Assembly (NCBI GenBank): GCA_945861765.1 | Contig: CAMAWP010000014.1 | Coordinates: 1-50,806, forward strand | Direction: 5' to 3' | DNA from: Akkermansia muciniphila | GTDB lineage: Bacteria > Verrucomicrobiota > Verrucomicrobiia > Limisphaerales > SIBE01 | DNA length: 50,806 nucleotides | Shown here: positions 40,375 through 49,130 of the stretch, in pieces | How the letters are laid out: the number at the start of each line of letters is the position of its first letter | Position numbering within the stretch: position 1 is the stretch's first letter | Made by a program: the position numbers and the translations under genes | Notes under the pieces: generated by a model | Told to the model about the DNA's origin: nothing | Databases searched by the model: none | Seen by the model: only the letters and a program-made list of their open reading frames with translations

Positions 40375-41406
40375 ATGAAGAGAAATCAGCCTTTAGTGTG
40401 GCTGGCATTGGTTGTAGCTGGTCTTTTCACTCCGATAATCAGCGCCGACGAGACCGCGGTGGTTGCGGATAACCGCATCAATGTCCGAGGCCAAGCGTCG
40501 CTCTTTGGAGAGGTCATCACACAGCTGCAAAAAGGTGAGAAAGTCATTGTCTTGGAGGAAATCACCCTGGCAAAACCGAAGCCGGATGAGCCCGCCAAAT
40601 GGTTCCGAATTCAGATGCCATCCAATACTCCGGTTTGGGTCTTTGCCTCTTTCATCGATCCGACCAATAAGACGGTTACTATCTCACGTATAAATCTCCG
40701 AGCTGGGCCCGGCGAGAACTACAGCGTCGTCGGACGCTTAGAAAAGGGAGATTCGGTGAAGGATATTCGCGAGTTGGACGGCTGGATAGAAATAGAAACT
40801 CCGTCGAAAGCATACGCTTTTGTGGCAGCTGAACTTCTCACCAAGCAATCGACCAATTCTTCGGCGCCGTTATTGGAAAAGTCCGTAGTAACTCCGGTTG
40901 TTGCGAAGGTGGAACCTCCCGTTGCTGTTCCGAGCACAAAAGCTAACGAGCTGCAACCAACTCCCGCTGAACCGCCGCTCCCCGCTAAAGCTGACATCAT
41001 CCAAGCCTTGCCAGTTCAGCCAACCGCCGCCATCACCAACGTAACGATCAATCCAGTGCCGACCATTGATTCAACACCCCAGATTCCCGCGACGGCTCCA
41101 TTGAAGTCCGAACCGAATTTACAGACGCGCCCGTCAACACCCCTCACAGTAGAAACTCCGCCGAAGCGGATTGTCCGCCGCGAAGGAATCGTCCGGAGCA
41201 CAAAGAGTATTCAAGCTCCGACTAACTTCGAGATGATCAGTCCCGAGACCCGAAAAGTAATTAACTACCTCCATGCGGAGGATGTTGGGCTCAGCCTCAA
41301 GGATTTCAAAGGGAAGAAAATCATTGTGACGGGCGAGGAAAGCATAGATTCGCGCTGGCCTAAAACACCGCTGATTGAGATCGAAACGCTCGAACTCGCC
41401 CCATAA
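40375..41406 (+). CDS. Exported protein with two bacterial SH3 domains
   Basis: 343 residues from ATG at 40375 (MKRNQPLVWLALVVAGLFTP), a signal peptide to about residue 24 ending ISADE. Two SH3b domains follow: ADNRINVRGQASLFGEVITQ (about 31-95) and ISRINLRAGPGENYSVVGRL with GDSVKDIRELDGWIEIETPS (about 103-155). A Pro/Thr/Ala-rich linker leads to a conserved-looking C-terminal unit (about 290-343: RKVINYLHAEDVGLSLKDFK, GKKIIVTGEESIDSRWPKTP). SH3b domains bind cell-wall or other peptides. Its TAA overlaps the folD start (TAATG), so the two are coupled. Confidence 0.85.
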   Translation: MKRNQPLVWLALVVAGLFTPIISADETAVVADNRINVRGQASLFGEVITQLQKGEKVIVLEEITLAKPKPDEPAKWFRIQMPSNTPVWVFASFIDPTNKTVTISRINLRAGPGENYSVVGRLEKGDSVKDIRELDGWIEIETPSKAYAFVAAELLTKQSTNSSAPLLEKSVVTPVVAKVEPPVAVPSTKANELQPTPAEPPLPAKADIIQALPVQPTAAITNVTINPVPTIDSTPQIPATAPLKSEPNLQTRPSTPLTVETPPKRIVRREGIVRSTKSIQAPTNFEMISPETRKVINYLHAEDVGLSLKDFKGKKIIVTGEESIDSRWPKTPLIEIETLELAP

Positions 41407-42293
41407 TGCCTCCTGCGAATCTTATCGATGGCCGCGCGATCGCAGAACTTATCCACAGCGAAACAGCTCAGCGCATCGCGACCTTAAAGGCGCGTGGAAT
41501 AGAGCCTGGCTTAGCCTTTGTCCGAGTCGGTGAAGACCCGGCTTCGCAGGTTTACGTGGGGATGAAAGAACGATCGAGCACCCGATTGGGCATTCGATCC
41601 ACCACTCAGGTATTGCCCACAGCAACGTCCGAGAGTGAGCTATTGCAGGTGATTGACCGATTAAATCAAGACTCTCAAATTCACGGAATTCTCGTCCAAT
41701 CGCCGATTCCTTCTCATATCAATTCCGCAGCTATTTATTCGGCTGTTTCACCGGGCAAAGATGTGGATGGGTTCCATCCCGTCAACATGGGCAAGCTCCT
41801 TTTGGGGGATCGTTCCGGCTTTGTGCCTTGCACACCGGCCGGTATCCACGAACTACTCGTCCGGGCTCACGTAAAAATCGAAGGGGCAGAAGTCACCGTG
41901 CTCGGCCGAGGTAATATCGTGGGCAAACCAATGGCGGCTCTTTTGTTGCAAAAGGGTCGGAATGCCAATGCCACAGTCACTCTTTGTCACTCTCAAAGCC
42001 GCAACATCACGTTTCATTGCCAACGCGCTGATATCATTATTGCCGCGATGGGAGTCGCTGAATTCGTCAAGGAAGATATGGTAAAACCTGGTGCGACGGT
42101 AATCGACGTAGGCGTCAATCGCGTTGCCGATCCCGCAGCGAAGGGCGGAACTCGGTTGGTTGGCGATGTGGATTTTGTTAATGTTCAAGGAAAAGCTGGC
42201 CAGATCACGCCCAACCCCGGTGGTGTCGGCCCAATGACGATCGCCATGCTCATGGCAAACACTGTCCGGGCCGCAGAAAGGGTCACACTCTAG
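41406..42293 (+). CDS. folD: Bifunctional methylenetetrahydrofolate dehydrogenase/cyclohydrolase
   Basis: 295 residues. FolD interconverts 5,10-methylene-, 5,10-methenyl- and 10-formyl-tetrahydrofolate using NADP. Motifs: SQVYVGMKERSSTRLGI (catalytic Lys near residue 55), ILVQSPIPSHIN, PGKDVDGFHPVNMGKLLLGD, FVPCTPAGIHELL, EVTVLGRGNIVGKPMAALLL (Rossmann fold; the usual GRSxIVG has GRGNIVG) and the end GGVGPMTIAMLMANT. ATG at 41406 overlaps the stop of the SH3 gene. Confidence 0.96.
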   Translation: MPPANLIDGRAIAELIHSETAQRIATLKARGIEPGLAFVRVGEDPASQVYVGMKERSSTRLGIRSTTQVLPTATSESELLQVIDRLNQDSQIHGILVQSPIPSHINSAAIYSAVSPGKDVDGFHPVNMGKLLLGDRSGFVPCTPAGIHELLVRAHVKIEGAEVTVLGRGNIVGKPMAALLLQKGRNANATVTLCHSQSRNITFHCQRADIIIAAMGVAEFVKEDMVKPGATVIDVGVNRVADPAAKGGTRLVGDVDFVNVQGKAGQITPNPGGVGPMTIAMLMANTVRAAERVTL

Positions 42294-42417
42294 GCGTCGG
42301 TCGCGTCCGAACACACTTATGTTGGCCATTCGAATTCTCTTTTCACCTCGTTGCGCATGCATTTTCTGGCAGCGTGGTATGCGGAAAAGTTCAGGTTTTT
42401 AACAAAAAAAGGTTTCT

Positions 42418-42855
42418 ATGCAACCCACGCGGATTTTACCGGATTTGCAGTGTTCACTGCTTTGTGAAGAAGTGCGGCAGGAAATTACCGGCAATTTTAT
42501 ATTAATCGGCATCATCGGTCATGTCCAAGTCCCACAGGTCCCGGTGACAGCCCTCAAGCTCTGCGTCTTTAATCGATGGACGGCTGGCCTTGGCGAATTC
42601 ACTGAGAGCGTTCGGGTCCTAGCTCCGGACCAAACCACGATCCTGCGACAGAGCCAAGTCAAATTCGGGCTCCAGGATCCAGCCCACCACGCAACCAACG
42701 TGAGCGTCTTCACTCAGATCAAATTTGAATCGGTCGGAGTTTATTTTGTCGAAGTGCTCGTCGATGATGTCATGAAGCTCCGCTTCCCATTGCCAATCCT
42801 CGTCGTTCAGCCTCCGTCGGGTGGCCAACCCAGCGGGGAGAAACCCCAAGCCTAG
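42418..42855 (+). CDS. DUF6941-like hypothetical protein
   Basis: 145 residues, cytosolic, no membrane segment. It starts MQPTRILPDLQCSLLCEEVR and continues QEITGNFILIGIIGHVQVPQ, a beta-rich pattern ('sllcedvR.e..gk.tliGi...i'), resembling the DUF6941 family as I remember it. AAAGG stands at a good distance before the ATG. The protein ends with a Gly/Pro/Ser-rich tail (PPSGGQPSGEKPQA). No enzymatic motif is visible. It stands 124 nt after folD and 148 nt before the next gene, with no obvious operon link. Confidence 0.7.
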   Translation: MQPTRILPDLQCSLLCEEVRQEITGNFILIGIIGHVQVPQVPVTALKLCVFNRWTAGLGEFTESVRVLAPDQTTILRQSQVKFGLQDPAHHATNVSVFTQIKFESVGVYFVEVLVDDVMKLRFPLPILVVQPPSGGQPSGEKPQA

Positions 42856-43003
42856 GGCAAGATTCCAGTTCAGGATTTCGGAGTTGGTGAAGCGCGCGGA
42901 TCACCTGAAGCAGCGAAGTTTGCTATAAGGCCGGATTAAATAGTTGGTCGAGCGAGGTTAAAACGTCCTCGCCCAATTCTCCAATAGATCTTGGTCACGA
43001 GCT

Positions 43004-43840
43004 ATGGAAAGCAAAGAGACCGTCAACTCCCTGGCCTGGCAACCTCTTACATTTGGAGGAGTGGCTGCCTTTTCGCGGGCTTCGTTCTCACGACTCTGGG
43101 CTATGGAAGTTATCGCGGCCCTGATCTCCGCGGCGAGCATCATCTGCCTTTTTTACATGGCATGGGAACCTTCCCTTCGAGAAGCGATCACCCGCCTGCC
43201 CGATGTCGGCGCGATCCATGGCGGATATTTGGAATGGAGCAACTCAACAGTCGTTCGCCTGTCGGACAGTGCTTTCTTGTCGATCGCCATTGATCCGAGC
43301 GATACTGGAGAAACGGGACAAGTCGGCGATGTCCAATTGGAGCTTAGGAGAACACACTTACGATTTCGCTCTCTCCTGGGTCACATCTCCATTCCTTATC
43401 TGCCTCAGTGGAAGATCGCCATGGACCGAGTGAAATTAGAGCCGTGGTGGGGTGCATGGCACCCAGTGGTCTCGGCAGCCCTGGGGATGAGCGTAGGAGT
43501 CGGCTTGTTGCTTGTCTGGGGGCTCCTGGCGGCCATTTATGCACCTCTAGCCCGGCTTATTGCTCATTGCGCCGGCCGCCGAACCACTTTGGCTGGCTCG
43601 TGGCGGCTTGCTTCAGCCTCGCTGATGCCGGGTGCTCTGCTGGCAAACGCGGCGATAATTGCTTACTCGTTCGGGCAAATCAATCTGGTTCAATTGCTCT
43701 TTGCAGGACTCCTGCATCTGGCGGTAGGATGGATTTTTGTCCTGGTTTCTCCGCTGCGATTGCCCCGCGTGGACGGTGCTCCGGGAAGTTCCAAAAACCC
43801 GTTTTCCGGCTCTCGTATTGGAGGTCAGTCAGATCAATGA
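43004..43840 (+). CDS. Predicted four-helix membrane protein, unknown function
   Basis: 278 residues; I do not recognise the family. Four hydrophobic stretches: about 34-52 (VIAALISAASIICLFYMAW), 155-185 (VVSAALGMSVGVGLLLVWGL and following), 205-225 and 230-250 (LLFAGLLHLAVGWIFVLVS). A periplasmic-side domain of about 100 residues separates the first and second (VGAIHGGYLEWSNSTVVRLS with a beta-rich pattern). The start follows a 148-nt gap after the DUF6941-like gene. It converges with the oppC-like gene, 19 nt apart. Confidence 0.6.
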   Translation: MESKETVNSLAWQPLTFGGVAAFSRASFSRLWAMEVIAALISAASIICLFYMAWEPSLREAITRLPDVGAIHGGYLEWSNSTVVRLSDSAFLSIAIDPSDTGETGQVGDVQLELRRTHLRFRSLLGHISIPYLPQWKIAMDRVKLEPWWGAWHPVVSAALGMSVGVGLLLVWGLLAAIYAPLARLIAHCAGRRTTLAGSWRLASASLMPGALLANAAIIAYSFGQINLVQLLFAGLLHLAVGWIFVLVSPLRLPRVDGAPGSSKNPFSGSRIGGQSDQ

Positions 43841-43859
43841 TATGCTTCAGCCCGGTGGT

Positions 43860-44909
43860 TTAACGACGCTCCAACCGGGAATCAAAGGCATCGCGCAGGC
43901 CGTCTCCAACAAAATTCAAGGCGAGTAAAGTTGCAGTCAGAAAAACGCTCGGAAAGATGATCATCCACCAATAAATCCGGATAGGATTAATCTGGGATGC
44001 CCCCTCTGCGATGAGTGAACCGAGACTGGCTTGGGGTGGCTGGATTCCCAAGCCGAGATAGCTCAAGAATGACTCATACAAAACAATCGAAGGAACAGTT
44101 AGGGTTAAATAGACAATGATAATTCCGACAATGTTCGGCAGAATGTGTCGAAATATAATCCCGAGGTGGCTTGCTCCAAGCGCCCGGCTGGCATCGATAA
44201 AGTTTCGGGTCCTCAGCGACAAAACCTCTCCTCGAACAATCCGAGCCATGGTCAGCCACGAAACCGCGCCCAGTCCAACGAAGAGAAAAAGCAACCGTGC
44301 CAAAGCCCCTAACTCGGGCGAAAAAGTTCGACTTAACCAATCCTTGAAAATGGCCTCCAGAGTCGTGATCAACACAATCACGAAAACGATGGACGGCAGT
44401 GAATAGAGAATGTCCACGAACCGCATCATGAAATTGTCCCAACGTCCACCAACATAACCCGCCACTGCGCCCCAGAGGACGCCTATCACCAAACTCACGC
44501 TGGCTCCAACGACACCGACCAGGATCGAGATGCGTGCTCCGTAAAAGACGCGGCTCAGCAAATCGCGACCGTGGACATCCGTTCCGAACCAATGCTCTGC
44601 CGTGGGCGCTGCGAACTGCGATTCCGATAGAGCCGATGCCGAATGACCCACCGCCTTGGGAAGACGGACGGCGATGGTTGGGCTGCTCAGGATCGGCCAT
44701 GCGAGCACTAGCGAAAACGTTGCGAGCAGGAACACTCCGCTGAACATGGCGATCCGATTATCCTTGAATCGGCGCCAGGCTTTTTGATTAGGGCTAAGAG
44801 GGATTCGAGCCTTTAGCGACGGGCTTTGAGCGTCCAATGCAAAGACTCTTGGAAGAGCCCTCTTGAGAGCTTTGTCTTTTGCTTCGGAACTCTCGACCGA
44901 CTCACTCAT
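43860..44909 (-). CDS. oppC: Oligopeptide ABC transporter permease, OppC-like
   Basis: 349 residues. Residues about 1-50 are a cytosolic N-terminus ending RFKDNRIAMFSG, the OppC_N signature. The permease core has GRDLLSRVFYGARISILVGV (FGTDVHGRD just before), GEVLSLRTRNFIDASRALGA (the EAA loop that contacts the ATPase), IIFRHILPNIVGIIIV and LGLGIQPPQASLGSLIAEGA. It forms the inner-membrane channel with the OppB-like protein, with which it overlaps by 8 nt. The substrate (peptide or nickel type) cannot be fixed. Confidence 0.93.
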   Translation of the reverse strand: MSESVESSEAKDKALKRALPRVFALDAQSPSLKARIPLSPNQKAWRRFKDNRIAMFSGVFLLATFSLVLAWPILSSPTIAVRLPKAVGHSASALSESQFAAPTAEHWFGTDVHGRDLLSRVFYGARISILVGVVGASVSLVIGVLWGAVAGYVGGRWDNFMMRFVDILYSLPSIVFVIVLITTLEAIFKDWLSRTFSPELGALARLLFLFVGLGAVSWLTMARIVRGEVLSLRTRNFIDASRALGASHLGIIFRHILPNIVGIIIVYLTLTVPSIVLYESFLSYLGLGIQPPQASLGSLIAEGASQINPIRIYWWMIIFPSVFLTATLLALNFVGDGLRDAFDSRLERR

Positions 44910-45822
44910 ACTTCACCCGACGGTCGAGCACGCTATAAGAAAGGTCCACCACCAAGTTTAAAACCAGCAGCAGCACGGCATAGAGCAAGACCAAGCCGAC
45001 CACCATGGGATAGTCTCGATTCAGCGAGCTGTTGATCATGAAGACACCAATTCCCGGTATTTGAAAAATGTTCTCCACCACGAACGAGCCTGTGAGCAAT
45101 TCCGCGAGCAATGGTCCCGAATAGGAAACCACCGGAAGCATAGCCAATCGAAACGCATGCTTCCAGACCACCGCGGTCTCGCTCAGTCCTTTTGCTCGTG
45201 CGGTCGTAATAAACTCTGAGGGCAATGTGTTCAGCATGCCTTCCCGCATCAATCGCGCGATGCGGCCGGTGAAATAGAGACCTAAAGTAATCGTCGGCAA
45301 AACGCCATGCCAGGGCGATTCCCAAAGAGCCACGGGAAACCATTTCAGATTGATGGCGAAAACCATGATCAACAAAGGGCCGACCACCAATGCCGGCACA
45401 CAGACGGCGAGCATCGACAGAAAGCTCGCTGCGAATTCCTCCCAGCAGCCCTTCCTTAGCGCCGTAAAAACACCCAAAGGAATTCCCACGACAAGCGCGA
45501 AACAAAATGCCGCTGCCCCCAACGAGAGCGACACCGGCAAACCTTGCGCTATGATGTCGTTGACCGTGTGGCTGCGATACTTCAAAGACGGGCCCAAATC
45601 ACCTCGCACCAACTGGGCCAGGTAGCGTAAATACTGTTTCCAGATTGGCTCATCCAAGTGGTATTTCGCCTTCAGACTGCGTTCGATCTCGGGCGAGGCC
45701 GGAGTGCGCTCTTTATCGAAAGGACCGCCCGGAGCGACTCGCACGAGCGCAAATGTGAGGAAGCTGATCACCAGCATCAGCGGTATCATGAATCCTACAC
45801 GCTTCAGAAAGTAAGTGGTCAC
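44902..45822 (-). CDS. oppB: Oligopeptide ABC transporter permease, OppB-like
   Basis: 306 residues from GTG at 45822, giving (V/M)TTYFLKRVGFMIPLMLVI, the expected start of OppB proteins; the longer frame to 45858 adds an unrelated 12 residues. APGGPFDKER and RYLAQLVRGDLGPSLKYRSH are typical OppB regions, and PSEFITTARAKGLSETAVVW is the EAA loop. The C-terminal segment TGSFVVENIFQIPGIGVFM is highly conserved. The gene begins 92 nt after the binding-protein gene. Confidence 0.92.
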   Translation of the reverse strand: MTTYFLKRVGFMIPLMLVISFLTFALVRVAPGGPFDKERTPASPEIERSLKAKYHLDEPIWKQYLRYLAQLVRGDLGPSLKYRSHTVNDIIAQGLPVSLSLGAAAFCFALVVGIPLGVFTALRKGCWEEFAASFLSMLAVCVPALVVGPLLIMVFAINLKWFPVALWESPWHGVLPTITLGLYFTGRIARLMREGMLNTLPSEFITTARAKGLSETAVVWKHAFRLAMLPVVSYSGPLLAELLTGSFVVENIFQIPGIGVFMINSSLNRDYPMVVGLVLLYAVLLLVLNLVVDLSYSVLDRRVKYE

Positions 45823-45914
45823 ATCACGGTGGATACGACAGCATGGTTCGAGAGGCAAACGGCCAAGTGGTTAACCCATACCAAACGCTCGCCATTCCGA
45901 GAAACCTTCGCCAA

Positions 45915-47771
45915 CTAGTTTTCAATTAAACTGGCCTTTCTCTTTTCCCTGGTCAACTTCCGGATGGCCCGGAGCGGATGTTCGCTGCGTATATTCGGAT
46001 AAACCCCTTCGATTTTTTTAGGATCGTAATATTCCAGCCCCGCATAGATGTAGATCGGAACGATCGGAACTTCTTCCTGGATCAACAGAGACTCGGCGGC
46101 TTGCAATAATTTTTCACGCTCGCGAGGGTCATTCTGGCCGTTGGCTTGCCGCAGGAAAGAGTCGTATCGTGGACTTTTCCAGCCGGTGCGATTGTTGCCA
46201 TTATTGCTCATGAACATGTCGAGAAACGTGTTCGGATCGTTGTAGTCCCCAATCCAACTACCGCGGCACGTGTCGTAGTCGAGCATGCCTTGAGCGCGCA
46301 AATAAACTTTCCATTCCAGCTTTCGCAGCTCCACATGAATGCCTAATTCTCTCTGCCACATCTCCTGAAGTTCCACCGCGATCTGCTCATGGCTCTTGCC
46401 TGTGTTATTATACATGTAATGGAACAGTGGGAAGTTTTTCCCGCCCGGGTACCCCGCCTCCGCCAGCAACCTTCGCGCTTCCGCCGCATCATAGCCAAGC
46501 CCCGGAGGCGACGTGTAATTAGGCAGCCCGGGAGGAACGTAACAGCGCGCCACCTTTTCTCCTGCCTTCGTAATTTTTCCGACGATTCGCTCTTTATCGA
46601 CCGCCAAAGCCAGCGCCTTTCTCACCCGAACATCATCGAAAGGTTTGCGCGTCACGTTGAAGCGAAGGAAGTAAGTGCCCAGATAATCAAAACTATGAAA
46701 ATCATCTCGCCGCCGCAAGATGTCGATCAATTCCGTGGGCACTAATTCCTTGTCCCAAACGATGTCTGCCTGGCCGGTTTCATAAAGGTTCAAAGCGGTG
46801 CTGGCAGACACACACGGCAGCAAGTCCACGACGGATGAATGAGTGTTTGCGGCATCCCAATAGGAGGCGTTCTTCCGGACTCGAATCTTGTCGTTAAGCC
46901 GCCAGGATTCCAATTGATAAGCGCCGCTGGCTGGTACAGGCCTCTCCATCAGCCAGCGATCTCCAAATTTCTCGATCGCCCGACGCGGGACGACGCTCAG
47001 AGTAGGATAAGCGCAGAGATCCAAAAAAAATGGAGTTGGATCGTTCAGTTCGACTCGCAACGTCCGCTCGTTGAGAGCCTTTACGCCAAGGATCGATGGA
47101 TCCTTAGTTTTCCCCATCGCGAAATCCTCTCCATTCTTCATGTAAAACAACAGTGCGGAATACTCGCACGCTGTTGCTGGGTCGAGAATCCGTCTCCACG
47201 AATAAACAAAATCAGCGGCCGTGATCGCCTCACCCGTGGACCATCGAGCACCGGCGCGGAGATGGAACGTATAGACGCGGCCATCTTCAGAAATATCCCA
47301 GCGCTCGGCAATAGCTGGCTCTGGCGTTGCAGTGTCGGACTTGTAACGCGTCAGTCCCTCAAAGATCGACAGCACGACCCGACCATCAGCCTGGCCAGTG
47401 ATTAAGGCGGGGTCGAGCGATTCAGGCTCAGGACCATTGACAATCACGAGGTCGGCCGGGTCTTCAGTCCGTGCGCAACCAGGCAACGCCACCAGCAATA
47501 ACACGACGAAAATTAAGACACCCGTTTGAACCGCAGACCGCCGAGTCTCAAAAACAACCCGTGCGCCTCGCAAAACATTTGGAAGTTGAAACGTGAGATT
47601 TCGAGCGCGAGGTCTGGCGCTTTCCTTGCCCGGCTGGCTGAGCTGGTGATGAGAGCTCTGAAGGTTTGGGTTCGAATCAGCTCCGGGGAACGGATCTAAC
47701 GAAGCTTTCGGTCGGGCACGACAACGAAGCGCGTCAGGAACGAATTCCCGAACGCTTCGGAAAAACTTCAT
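45915..47771 (-). CDS. oppA: Oligopeptide-binding lipoprotein (SBP_bac_5), OppA-like
   Basis: 618 residues. The extracytoplasmic family 5 solute-binding domain starts around DPADLVIVNGPEPESLDPAL and shows AERWDISEDGRVYTFHLRAG, RWSTGEAITAADFVYSWRRI and RVRKALALAVDKERIVGKIT. A lipobox LPGC puts the modified Cys at residue 99, preceded by hydrophobic GVLIFVVLLLVALPG. From ATG at 47771 (with GAGG 5 nt upstream) about 80 polar residues precede that signal. A TTG at 47573 would instead give a normal 33-residue lipoprotein signal. It follows secG by 9 nt. Confidence 0.93.
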   Translation of the reverse strand: MKFFRSVREFVPDALRCRARPKASLDPFPGADSNPNLQSSHHQLSQPGKESARPRARNLTFQLPNVLRGARVVFETRRSAVQTGVLIFVVLLLVALPGCARTEDPADLVIVNGPEPESLDPALITGQADGRVVLSIFEGLTRYKSDTATPEPAIAERWDISEDGRVYTFHLRAGARWSTGEAITAADFVYSWRRILDPATACEYSALLFYMKNGEDFAMGKTKDPSILGVKALNERTLRVELNDPTPFFLDLCAYPTLSVVPRRAIEKFGDRWLMERPVPASGAYQLESWRLNDKIRVRKNASYWDAANTHSSVVDLLPCVSASTALNLYETGQADIVWDKELVPTELIDILRRRDDFHSFDYLGTYFLRFNVTRKPFDDVRVRKALALAVDKERIVGKITKAGEKVARCYVPPGLPNYTSPPGLGYDAAEARRLLAEAGYPGGKNFPLFHYMYNNTGKSHEQIAVELQEMWQRELGIHVELRKLEWKVYLRAQGMLDYDTCRGSWIGDYNDPNTFLDMFMSNNGNNRTGWKSPRYDSFLRQANGQNDPREREKLLQAAESLLIQEEVPIVPIYIYAGLEYYDPKKIEGVYPNIRSEHPLRAIRKLTREKRKASLIEN

Positions 47772-47780
47772 CGCCTCAGA

Positions 47781-48323
47781 CTACTTTGGGGGAATTGCCG
47801 GAGCGTTCGCCGGAGTTGGTGCCGAAGCGGGAGTCGTCGCAGGTGCTGAGTTGGTTGTCGCTTGCGCGGGGACTGCACGTGAGACGGTGATATTGGTTGC
47901 CGCTGGATTCGAGATCGCAGTGCCCAGAGTGTTGGTCGCCTCAATGAACGGCGCGATTTGCAGGGCTTGAGTTGTGGTCACGGACAAGGGACTATTTGTG
48001 GCAATCGCAGGCACACGAGCCGCCGGAAGGCTGGCCTTCTTGCGCAATTCCTCCTCGAGCCGCCGATCACCTTCCTTGGCTCGCGAGGAATTCAAGCACG
48101 ACAACGTCAGCGCCATTCCCACAAAGAATGTGGCCGTATATTTGGTCATTTTTGTCAAAGCGTTACCCGAACCAGCCCCGAACAGGGCGTCGGTGGCACC
48201 GCCGCCAAAAGCGACTCCCGCGCCCGCTTCCTTCTTCGGCAGTTGGATCAAGATCAGCAGGATGAGCAACAGACAGGTCACCACCAAAACAAACGTCAAA
48301 AAACCAAGAAACAAACTCATCAT
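47781..48323 (-). CDS. secG: Protein translocase subunit SecG with long C-terminal tail
   Basis: 180 residues against about 75-110 usually. The two SecG helices are about 4-28 (LGFLTFVLVVTCLLLILLIL) and 62-80 (YTATFFVGMALTLSCLN), separated by the conserved loop AGVAFGGGATDALFGAGSGN. The remaining 95 residues are Ala/Pro/Thr-rich (ATNSAPATTPASAPTPANAP) with no clear fold. SecG assists SecYE-mediated export. It lies 18 nt after tpiA and 9 nt before oppA, the common pgk-tpiA-secG order. Confidence 0.93.
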   Translation of the reverse strand: MMSLFLGFLTFVLVVTCLLLILLILIQLPKKEAGAGVAFGGGATDALFGAGSGNALTKMTKYTATFFVGMALTLSCLNSSRAKEGDRRLEEELRKKASLPAARVPAIATNSPLSVTTTQALQIAPFIEATNTLGTAISNPAATNITVSRAVPAQATTNSAPATTPASAPTPANAPAIPPK

Positions 48324-48341
48324 ATCTTTCGCTATCTTTCG

Positions 48342-49106
48342 TTAAATCGAATTCTTAATAATATCTGAAAAGCTCCGGACTTCCAGGGAAGCGCCACCGA
48401 CGAGAGCGCCGTCCACATCGGACTGGCTCATTAACTCGCGGGCATTAGCTGACTTCACACTGCCACCGTATTGGATTCGCACGCGTTTGGCAACCGCTTC
48501 GTTGAACAGCGACGCGAGCACCTGGCGAATGAATGCGTGAACGGTTTGCGCCTGATCTGCACTAGCGTTGCGACCCGTCCCGATCGCCCATACTGGCTCG
48601 TACGCCACGACCGTCTCCACCATTTGATCCTTGGTCAAACCCGCCAGACTTCCTTCAAGTTGTTTTCCAACGACTTCCTTGGTCTGGTCTGCCTCACGTT
48701 CGGCAAGCGTCTCACCCACGCAAACGATAGGTCTCAGCGATGCAGCATGCGCAGCAAGCGCTTTCTTCGCAATCAAACCATCGCATTCCTTCTGGTGCTG
48801 CCGCCGTTCAGAATGCCCAAGAATCACATAGCGAACCGAAAATTCCTTCAGCATCCCGGCCGAGATTTCGCCCGTGAATGCGCCGCCGTTGTGCTCGCTC
48901 ATGTTCTGGGCGCCGAGGCGGATGTTCGAGTCGAGAATCGCCTTAGACACGTCGGCAATAGCCGTCACCGGCGGACAAACAACAACATCGACCTCTTTGA
49001 CAGCCGCTAATTCTCGCTTGAGCCCCTGCACAAGATCGAGGGCTTCGGCCACTGTTTTGTTCATCTTCCAATTGCCCACGATGATGAGCTTGCGTTCTTT
49101 TTCCAT
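48342..49106 (-). CDS. tpiA: Triosephosphate isomerase
   Basis: 254 residues, converts dihydroxyacetone phosphate to glyceraldehyde 3-phosphate. Motifs: RKLIIVGNWKMNKTVAEALD (Asn and catalytic Lys of NWKMN), SVRYVILGHSERRQHQKECD (catalytic His95-type in GHSERR), VVAYEPVWAIGTGRNASADQ (catalytic Glu with the loop 6 hinge) and VRIQYGGSVKSANARELMSQ, DGALVGGASL. It is 24 nt after pgk. Confidence 0.97.
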   Translation of the reverse strand: MEKERKLIIVGNWKMNKTVAEALDLVQGLKRELAAVKEVDVVVCPPVTAIADVSKAILDSNIRLGAQNMSEHNGGAFTGEISAGMLKEFSVRYVILGHSERRQHQKECDGLIAKKALAAHAASLRPIVCVGETLAEREADQTKEVVGKQLEGSLAGLTKDQMVETVVAYEPVWAIGTGRNASADQAQTVHAFIRQVLASLFNEAVAKRVRIQYGGSVKSANARELMSQSDVDGALVGGASLEVRSFSDIIKNSI

Positions 49107-49130
49107 AGTTTCTCAGCCCCCTCCTATTAC

